Positions 56,617-64,000 of a stretch of DNA of 64,000 nucleotides are shown piece by piece. Under the pieces are notes generated by a model. The model made no database searches and had not been told where the DNA came from. It saw only the letters and a program-made list of their open reading frames with translations. Positions within the stretch are counted from its first letter, which is position 1; every line of letters begins with the position of its first letter. Position numbers and translations under genes: made by a program. The stretch comes from Gnetum montanum (Eukaryota > Streptophyta > Gnetopsida > Gnetales > Gnetaceae), in the NCBI GenBank assembly GCA_015680685.1, contig MNCI01001925.1, positions 213,356-277,355 on the forward strand. The letters are read 5' to 3'.

Positions 56617-59600
56617 ATGGCGCCAAAGGTGAGAGAAAAGAATGCCAAATTGGTGAAAATCAATGAAGTGCAGGGGAGTCTGTAGCATGCTTCACAGGCC
56701 TTGGTTGAAGTATGAGATGTTACTCCCCTAAATTGGTAGGCCATCTCTCACTTATTCGCATTGCTTTCGGTGATATATTTTTTCTTTTGTTTATTCTTTT
56801 GAGTTATCTGAATAAACTAGAGTTTTAGGATATAGACCTTGTATTAAAACAAGGGTTTAGATAGCGGTATTGCGTCTATCACCATTGTCTGAGACAAATC
56901 TTGCACTGTTGCAAGGGTTTAAGAAATTTTGGCTACGTGGCTAAAGTGTAATTTGTAGTTTTCCTAAGCATGCAATGAAATCTAGATTTAGACTTTTGTC
57001 TGATGGTAACGTGTTTATGTTCTGTACAGCATAATGGTAAAATATATCCTAATTTTTTTGGACATTGTCGGGGTTTTGTGTTGTATAAACCCTCCTACAG
57101 CCAATGTTCCTCCCCCTCAAACTTGCCTACAGGGGAAAGCAATATGGTTCCGGAAGGGTGCACAGGAGTTCTTGTAGTTTTTTTTGCATAACTACAGCAT
57201 CATTGTTTGGTCGCATTTGCCAGGCGATGTGGCTATAGCCATTTTGGAAAATTTATTAGTTGGTTCTACACAGGGCGTTTTGGCTTTCCTGATAGATGGA
57301 GCTATTAACACTGGTCGACCTCAAGACCATGAACTTAGCGCCAAAGGATTGAGGCATTTAAGTTGGATCTGGGAGTTGCCCAGATTTAGTTGTTATCATG
57401 CCTATAACACTTTGTTCATAGCTCGTCATGTCTCAACCTACTTTCATAATCCACCGGGCACGGTGTATTACTCAGGCGGGTAAGTCGCTTTACTTGCGGT
57501 GATGTTAATATGTTTTCTAATGTTTGAACTGGTAGAGCATGGGATAGTAATGTGCTATATGATTCAGGTTCTTTATCAATGAAAATGGGTTATTGGAAAA
57601 TAATGCTAAATGATCCCTGACCGAAAGGACGATAAATGAGTTTACGTCCACTAGCAACATACGCGCCGGTGTCATGGGGCAAATGGCCTTCGAGATTCCT
57701 GAGTATCCCACCTGTTACTCTGATTCTTTCAAGAATTGTTAGAGCCTTAGATGGTTCCATGAGGAATGGACTTTGAACCCACCCCTCACCCTCACGGATG
57801 TGCAAAGGAAGCTTCCTTCATTTCCTTTGCCATTCGGACCTGGTAAGGTTTCATCGTTACAATTAGTTACAGGATATTATTGTTTGAAATGTTGTATAAC
57901 ATTGTCTTTGCTATCTTGACTTGTGTTATCAGTTAGGGAATCTTAGGAAGTTACCATTATGATTTTCGGCTGCAAGGCGAACACCCTCCTCTTCCATTAC
58001 AGCGACATAAAGGAAGCATAACGCTGGCTCAGCCATGCGGTGGCCCTAGCTACGTTGGTTACTAAGCTACGGGAGGAGAGGCTGATGCATTTGTTCCTGG
58101 CTATAACCCCAAATGTCCCTGCAAGTAAAATGCTAATCCTAGTTAACTCCTTCAGTGAGGGGGTTGAACATTTTTGCATGCGCGTGCGTAACGTGCATGT
58201 AAATTTTGACATTGATGCTCAGCTATTTACTAACCTTTACAGTGTCCCCTCCGATGGTCTTCCCATAGAAGAAAAGTCAAGGAGAAGCCTCAAATGTCAG
58301 GAAGAGCTGGAGGAGTGGCTGGGGACTAAGAAGGACACGAAGGGGATTCCTTATGAAAAGATCGTGTTGGAGGTTGCCAAGACCATTTATCCCCTCTTCT
58401 GAGCCCGGGCCTTCCGCAGAACGCTCTCACAGTGGAAGTTCTTCACCATAGAACAGGCCCATATCATGCGAGAGGTGATAGAGGAAGGGACCCAATTCGA
58501 CTGGGCGAGCTATTTTGCTGAAGGGTTACACATTGAAATGATTAGGCTCCGCCAAAAGCTCGAGTCCCGTTTCAGTGTGCACTTCACCTTTTTCATAGCT
58601 TGCCTCTAGCGTTTTGCCAAATTTCTGGTGGTCTAGAGGAATGGGGTCTGGGTGCAATAGGACCGAGACTAGTTATCCAAACCCTGGATCTCCCACCTCT
58701 TCGGCACTACCTGGTCATAGGATCCTTCGGAGGGAATTGGGGAGTCATTTTCTATAATAACTAGGAATGTGAAGACACCTTGAACATGCGGCTCTGATAG
58801 CGTAGGTGGGGCACTTCCCTCTTACATCGGTGATGCATCATAGGGGAAGCACCTGGTGGCAGAAATAGTGGATGCTTTGGTTCAATGTAAAAGGCCTTGT
58901 CTAACCAAGGCGCCTGTGGAGCCAGTAGGTGGTGCAGGTAGAACTGTACAAGTCAGGTTTCAGTGGAGTAAACTTCCACTGGTAAGCGAGAGGATACAGT
59001 AAAAGTTATGGTAATTGTTGTATTACACAACTTATTCAAGGTGTTTTGAATTATTTAAGTGTATTATATGGCAGGAACACGGAGACCTATAGAGTAGTTG
59101 ACCCCTGAGATAGGGGCTATGGTGTTATGGCATGGGGAAGGGGCCCTAGTTTTGGAAGAGGAGGCCTCAATTATTAGAGTGAGTGACGCACAGACCCTTG
59201 TGTGCGACGAGAGAGTGGAGGCAGAGAACGTTGATGCACTTCCCACTGGGACAAAAAAAGGTAATCAATCTATTAAAATTTTTAAGAGATTCTATTATTA
59301 GCCAAAATTTTTTACTTAATTATACCACAGATGAACGAGGTGATTCCCCGTCCATCATTGTAAGCATAGTGTGGGGCAGATTCCTCGATAAATTCGCCTT
59401 TATGGAAGGTGTCATCAGTGATATGATCGAGCACTTAGAACACTTTGATCCTGGGGCTGGTATGTTGTGACTATCGTATGCTTATTTTGTTATAAGGTTA
59501 TAGTGCTTAATTACGTTTCATCTAATATTTGTCATTAGGAGCTCGCCTTTGATGGGACTCTATGGAGCCCATTGACCTGGACACCATCGAACCCTCATCG

Positions 59601-60668
59601 AAAGCAACAGTCGTGCCACACAACATTTACGAAGAAATTTGTAAATGTGTGTTACGTTCAATCTGCTCCCTGTGGGAAAGTCAGAATGCCAATGAAGACC
59701 TTTGGAAGAAGCTACAAAGATCAAAGAAGGAAAGGATGTCTTTGACCAGAGAGGTCGGAGACTTAAGGTCATGATGTAAATTCCTGCAAGCTCGAGGAAC
59801 AGGTGAAGAGGATTGGCGGACAGCTGTCATTAAATACGCTCGCTACTGGACCGTAGTCAAAAATAACGTACAAACTAGTCATGAATTAGTCGAGTAAAGG
59901 ATGCAAATGGAGCTCCTGGCCCAGAAGAATTAAGACTGGAAGGACTTTTGTGCAAGTGTCCAAGAGTGGGGATAGACGCAGAAAGATCATAAGCATCTGT
60001 ATAAGGGAGAAAGTATCACTTATCGTCAGGATTATCGAGATTCTACCGTTGAAGCTCAATCCTTGCGATTTTTCCTTGATGTTATTGGTGCGTATGAGGC
60101 CTTCGAGAAGTTCCAGGAGTAGGTGACGGTGATTGCGTCCCTGGAAAGAGAAATTACTCTTCTCGGGGGAGAGACCATAGTCCCTACCTTCTTCCCTGAA
60201 CCACCCCAGTGGACTAGTGTGGAGAAGGGGAAGGTTAATGCTAGAACTACTTTGGGGAATGGGGTTTGGTCTGAGTTGACCAAAGATGAGATTATGCAAT
60301 GTCTATGGATTGGCTTAGATCAACTCCCCTTTGCTACTGATGCAGGGCCATCGTGAGTAAGTTTTAGTGTTGTTGCATTTGAATTTTCTGAATTATCCTA
60401 TCCTGGCTTTTGCTGATATACTTGTTGTATGTAGTTACAAGAAACGAACGAAGAAGGTGAACAAGATGAGGCATACGTTCAGGGAGGAGAGCGTAATGAT
60501 GCAGATCGTCACCTTGGGGAGCAAGTTTTAGTGGAAGAACCCTGTGAAGTTGATGTTCCTCATGAGGGAATACTTCCTAAAAGGGATGGCCCGTATGAAG
60601 ACAATTTGCTATGCTTGGAAGCAGAGTTAAGGGATACGGGAGACAGTGGTGCTAGAGGGGATGCATAA
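56617..60668 (+). CDS. Antisense multi-exon gene inside E4, unknown family (decayed)
   Basis: Plus-strand gene between the minus-strand protease and RT of E4. Likely exons: about 57160-57479 (donor GTAAGT; includes YSIIVWSHLPGDVAIA and LRHLSWIWELPRF), 57568-57842 (donor GTAAGG; includes WFHEEWTLNPPLTLTDVQ), 57933-58981 (donor GTAAGC; includes ERLMHLFLAI, LVNSFSEGVEHF, FDWASYFAEGLHIEM), 59075-59260, 59331-59459 (includes DKFAFMEGVISDM), 59539 to about 60348 (coiled-coil-like, KNQDWK region) and 60435-60668 (77 codons, acidic, open to a stop though lacking a start). Each has plausible GT/AG ends. First exon ATG 56617 (MAPKVREKN) is a guess. About ten stops and a frameshift near 59775 remain. 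E3 37637-42410 is its homologue. It could be related to plant transposon-associated proteins, but I cannot name a family. Confidence 0.65.
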
Positions 60669-60839
60669 TTATGATTACGCATGATTTTATTTATGAGATG
60701 GAACAAAGACAATATGAATTTTGACACGATTAATCATGAAATTTTCTCTATGGTTTTTAATTTTATGTTTTTATTTATACAAAGCATAAATAGAATTATT
60801 GAGGGTTTTGGGTAGGTGGCGTTATTGTGACCGTTGAAT

Positions 60840-61045
60840 GGAGTTGCTAGTTTAAGGCCATTGCAGGCCATTACATAGTGTTTGCATAAAATAAAGATGA
60901 ATTTGATAATTTGAGGCCGTCCTGGGCCATTAAGTGGTTTTTGTATAAAGATAGAAATTAGATATTTTAGTTTAGGGCCATTTCAGGCCTTCGCTAGTTT
61001 TAGGCCATTGTGGGCCTTTACTAGTTTTAGGCCGTTGCGAGCCAT
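60840..61045 (-). repeat. Motif array next to protease in E4
   Basis: Plus-strand copies such as GCTAGTTTAAGGCCATTGC, GATAATTTGAGGCCGTCC and CTAGTTTTAGGCCATTGTGG. Matches E3 42620-42870 in place, orientation and sequence. Confidence 0.68.
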
Positions 61046-61274
61046 TTGCGTATGTCGGAGAGTGCAATTGATAAAAGTGTAAATATTTGTGTAATTGTAT
61101 TAATGTAACTAATAGGAGTTAAGAAGCATAAATGGTGTAAACTAGGAAACGTAAATCGGGTAATTGATAGAAGACATAAATATATGTATACTAAACAAAA
61201 CTGACAGTCAAAACTAATAAGCATAAATGGAAAAACTAGTGAAAGTGTAAAGATGCACGTAAATATCACGCAAG
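61046..61274 (-). other. AT-rich spacer after protease
   Basis: AT-rich, no protein similarity. The frame 61027-61278 is hydrophobic by base composition. Expected place of the intron 5' end. Confidence 0.4.
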
Positions 61275-61907
61275 TCAATTGCTAGCCCGTAATTGTCTTT
61301 TGATAGCTTTTATGTTGAGTGGTGTGTAAGGGTGAGGAGATCTATGTCCTGACTCCTTCACATCATCTTCCTCTCCCTGAAATGGTAGGTCAGCCCAAGT
61401 TAGGCTATCATTAGTCATTTCGACTTGTTCAGTAATTTGGACATGGGTTTGATCTTCAGGAATTTTGATCTCTGAACCCCATTCTTCCTCGATGTTATTG
61501 ATGGTTCTAGGAGTTATTTCATCACCATGTATCACTACCTCTCCCCCTGCATAAGGTAGGTGTATCTCTTGGTGTATCGGTGATGAAACTGCCCTCAGTT
61601 GGGCTAGCCAGGACCTCCCTAGAATCAAGTTGAAGCCGGGCATCTCCTCGATGATGATAAATGTGGCGTCTATTGGGAACTGGTCTCCTGACACAAAATT
61701 GATATGTACTGTCCCTTTGACTTGAACTGATGCCCCATTGAACGACTTTAGGCATGATGTGATCGTAGGACTGATCTGGTTGCCCAGGCCCAACTTATCC
61801 ACTATAGGATAAGTGATGACATTTGTAGCCGCACCATCATCAATGTGCACCCTCCGGATCCGATGGTGACCAACCCGGATGGTGATGAACATGGGTTCTG
61901 TTGTCAC
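61275..61907 (-). CDS. E4 aspartic protease, intact frame
   Basis: A 210-codon frame without stop. It has PMFITIRVGHHRIRRVHIDD with GAATNVI (retropepsin DxGA box reading DDGA), LKSFNGASVQVKGTVHI, then FNLILGRSWLAQL (the ILGRxWL motif of gypsy proteases) and HLPYAGGEVVIHGDE, and a conserved tail PHPYTPLNIKAIKRQL shared with E3. Start is a candidate Met only: a gag-pro frame probably reads through from upstream, where stops now stand. Protease matures the polyproteins. It is among the best preserved coding segments here. Confidence 0.82.
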   Translation of the reverse strand: MTTEPMFITIRVGHHRIRRVHIDDGAATNVITYPIVDKLGLGNQISPTITSCLKSFNGASVQVKGTVHINFVSGDQFPIDATFIIIEEMPGFNLILGRSWLAQLRAVSSPIHQEIHLPYAGGEVVIHGDEITPRTINNIEEEWGSEIKIPEDQTHVQITEQVEMTNDSLTWADLPFQGEEDDVKESGHRSPHPYTPLNIKAIKRQLRASN

Positions 61908-62900
61908 TCAACTTTTCTCAGGATCATCTTTGATGAATTCATCATGAAAGGTCAATGGGGTAGGTTTAGGTCACTCAGCAGTGGGGGGAAACATGACAAT
62001 ATGTATCGCTTCCTCTTTCACTGGTAAGCTTTCATCCACAGGTATGGATGTCAGCATATGGACCATAGCCTCATGGTGCTTTTGAGACATCATAAGCAAG
62101 TTATAGAGGCTCAATGTTGTGTTCTTCTATTTTAGAGCCTGCTTGACTTGCGTAAATGCATTGAGGAGGTCTTGCTCTCAGTTGGGTTGCTTGTCCCCTC
62201 TTTCTTCTTCCATTTTCCCTAAGAGACAAATTTCCTGAGGAGGAATAGCATCGATCGGAGGGTTGTATTTCTTTCTGCTGAGGGGAGGTGGTTGTGTTTT
62301 TGTACCTTTGTCTTGCCCAGGAGGTGCAGGCGAAGGTACAAAAGCTAGGGGCCTAGGCTTAGCAAACCCTAGCGTAGAGCGGTCTTTGGTTGCATTAATT
62401 GGCACATCTCCTTCTATTTTTTCGTTGGATGGAGGTTGACGATTTTGGTTAGAGACTCATCGTTGCATAAAAGGGGTAGCTGGTGGTTTTTGTGCCCTAA
62501 GGATAAAAGGTGCCCTAGGAGTAGGTGTGGGCATGGTCGCAGCTTTATGTTAATGTGAGACTGAGTTATAGTTTGAGAGGACGTCCAAATAACAAAGGGT
62601 GGCCTCGAGGTGCTGCCAACTGCTGGTGAAGAACTCGTCCCCTAGGGTGAATTGATGAATACACATAATACAAAGGGTTGCTTAGGTGGTACCTTCCCCT
62701 CACTGTCCATACTTACTATCTTGATGGTGTATGTTACGTTATTTTCGTTTAACGGGTCTTTATACACATGCATCGCCTGGTTTTTGGGACGTGTTGGACT
62801 ACTATTGTCTAATGTCAAAGAACCATTGTCAATCATGCATTGAATATCATCCTTCAACACCCAGGAGTAATCGGTGTCATGACCACACAATTAGTGGTAG
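61908..62900 (-). pseudogene. E4 gag-protease linker with a zinc-knuckle-like motif
   Basis: Frame 62642-62890 (with upstream text) gives FCDYH, CGHDTDYSWVLKDDIQCMID, a knuckle-like motif found in plant gypsy Gag, and HVYKDPLNENNVTY, as in E3. Frame 62178-62405 is a proline-rich linker (KPRPLAFVPSPAPPGQDK). Stops separate these from gag and protease. Confidence 0.6.
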
Positions 62901-63139
62901 TCACAAAAATGGTCTAGCTTGAAAGACTTACGGACTGACGGTTCATTGGGTAGAGCTAAAGAAGGGTTCTTCAGCAATTCACAATGACGCCTGTGACGCT
63001 TCAGAGCTTCTTCGGATATTTTTTTATTTTGAATATATCATGCTCCTAATAATTTTTCTAGCAGTTCTGAATGCTTTATAGGTAGGGCTGTATATTTTGA
63101 ATGATCTTTACGCTCGAAGTTTGGTTTTGACTATGAGGG

Positions 63140-63709
63140 CTATTCAGGGGCAAGTGCTTCTTGGCCAGTGCTGCTTGCACTAGCCGTGGTCTTGGCAGGT
63201 GCTGTGGGTGCCTTCTTGTTATTCTTCTTTTTGGCACCCTTGGCCAGCGTAGTTAGTGTTGTCATTGTTATTTTACCTTTGCCTTTACCCTTACTATTGG
63301 TGTTCTTATAGGCCACATACGCTGGGTCTTTGCTAGCCTCCGCAACATCTTGGATGCTCTTAGTTTGCATGAAGGCTTGACTCAGGGAGCGAGGGGCATG
63401 GTAGTATAGTTTAGACTTGATGAAGTCATTAACTGCTCCTTTGAAAATAGCCAATAGATGGGCTTCCATGATAGGCTTATGGATTTCATTCAGAGTAGCA
63501 CTCCATCGCTGTATAAACTTCTGGGTTGGCCCGAGTGGGTCTTGTTTTACTCCCATAAGTTGATCTAATGTGACTTGAGGCTTTAAATTGTATTTAAAGC
63601 GAGTCACAAATTGTGTTAGAAGCTGTTCCAAGGTCGAAATGGAAGAGCAAGGGAGTGCTCGATACCAGTCCAAGGTCTTACCTACTATTGGCACATTTGG
63701 CCACTTCAT
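63140..63709 (-). CDS. E4 gag core, open frame
   Basis: A 189-codon frame carrying the retrotransposon gag domain: KTLDWYRALPCSSISTLEQL, FVTRFKYNLKPQVTLDQLMG, FIQRWSATLNEI, HLLAIFKGAVNDFIKSKLYY, SLSQAFMQTKSIQDVAE, then a Lys-rich tail with GKGKGKITM and KKKNNKKAP. Gag forms the particle that packages element RNA. Upstream (63710-64000) continues the element, but no frame is clear; the 5' LTR is beyond the window. E3 45292-45477 is its decayed copy. Confidence 0.82.
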   Translation of the reverse strand: MKWPNVPIVGKTLDWYRALPCSSISTLEQLLTQFVTRFKYNLKPQVTLDQLMGVKQDPLGPTQKFIQRWSATLNEIHKPIMEAHLLAIFKGAVNDFIKSKLYYHAPRSLSQAFMQTKSIQDVAEASKDPAYVAYKNTNSKGKGKGKITMTTLTTLAKGAKKKNNKKAPTAPAKTTASASSTGQEALAPE

Positions 63710-64000
63710 GGAACAGTTGAAATATTTTAATGGAAAAAGAATCTATGGTTGTGAAGGCACATGAGCATTTCAGCTTTAATGTTGAAGGTTGGGTGTTGAG
63801 ATAAAGGTACCAAATTTGTCCCCTACAAAATTCGAAATTAGTATTATGGCAAGGAAGAAAGTATGTGATTTGTGAGAATTACGAGTTGCAAATTTCGGTT
63901 GTTCAAAATCCGGATATACCCTTACAAGACAAAATCAAAAATTAGCAAAACCAGCAATGCCTTCATTGTTTTAAAGTTACGGAAAAAGAGAAGGTAAGTC

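Larger units (their letters stand above)
56146..61274 (-). other. E4 protease-RT interval (putative intron)
   Basis: 5.1 kb without sense coding frame, between the end of protease and pol. Its 3' side carries a motif copy, TAGTAGTTTAAGGTCGTTTCGG, near 56346. Donor is unclear: near 61250-61275 the strand reads CTTGCGTGATATTTACG after the protease stop. It holds the antisense gene 56617-60668. Confidence 0.5.

Noticed and set aside
60056-60299. Two minus frames overlapping the antisense gene
   Set aside because: Shadows of the plus-strand exon; they have no counterpart in E3.
61027-61278. Hydrophobic minus frame next to protease
   Set aside because: AT-rich spacer; Phe, Leu and Ile content follows base composition.

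Overview
The window looks like heterochromatic, intergenic DNA of a large plant genome, most likely a gymnosperm. This is an inference from AT-rich composition, old decayed giant LTR retrotransposons with long LTRs, nested insertions, and stops that mostly read as CAG/CAA/CGA/TGG changed by C-to-T or G-to-A transitions. I see no intact host gene, tRNA, rRNA or CRISPR array.

Layout. Four related Ty3/gypsy elements of Tat/Ogre type are present; I call them E1 to E4. E1 (minus): partial 3' LTR 1-1664, integrase 2800-3960, second RNase H 3961-5580 split by an LTR-like insertion (4409-5316), RNase H and RT to 6760. A hairpin-bearing repeat array (7300-10060, with two assembly gaps), a 426-bp foldback element (10134-10559) and a decayed PIF1-like helicase (minus, 10920-12490) follow. 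E2 (plus): RT, RNase H, archaeal-type RNase H and integrase 12970-16385, 3' UTR, then 3' LTR 18116-20362. E2 sits in the integrase of a different gypsy element, E5 (minus, 20363 to about 25300), which also holds a solo LTR (23217-24673) with a perfect 5-bp target duplication. E3 (minus) spans 26379-49026, about 22.6 kb, with both LTRs, a foreign 3.4-kb insertion (about 28780-32180), pol 33660-37123, protease 43080-43620 and gag 43872-45600. E4 (minus) has its 3' LTR at 49314-50944, pol 52720-56145, protease 61275-61907 and gag 63140-63709, and runs off the right edge.

The most interesting structure is in E3 and E4. Between protease and RT, where Ogre elements carry an intron, both have a 5-6 kb block holding a multi-exon gene on the OPPOSITE strand (37637-42410 and 56617-60668). 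The two copies are similar at protein level over most of their length, share at least one intron position, and end in a coiled-coil-like region and an acidic tail. The E3 copy has a clear TATA box. I could not assign the protein to a family with confidence.

Three further conserved non-coding structures recur across the elements. One is a short motif around CTAGTTTAAGG, arrayed after integrase and again at both edges of the protease-RT interval. The second is an inverted repeat that encloses the polypurine tract and the first bases of the 3' LTR in all four elements. The third is an array of imperfect palindromes in the U3 part of the LTRs.
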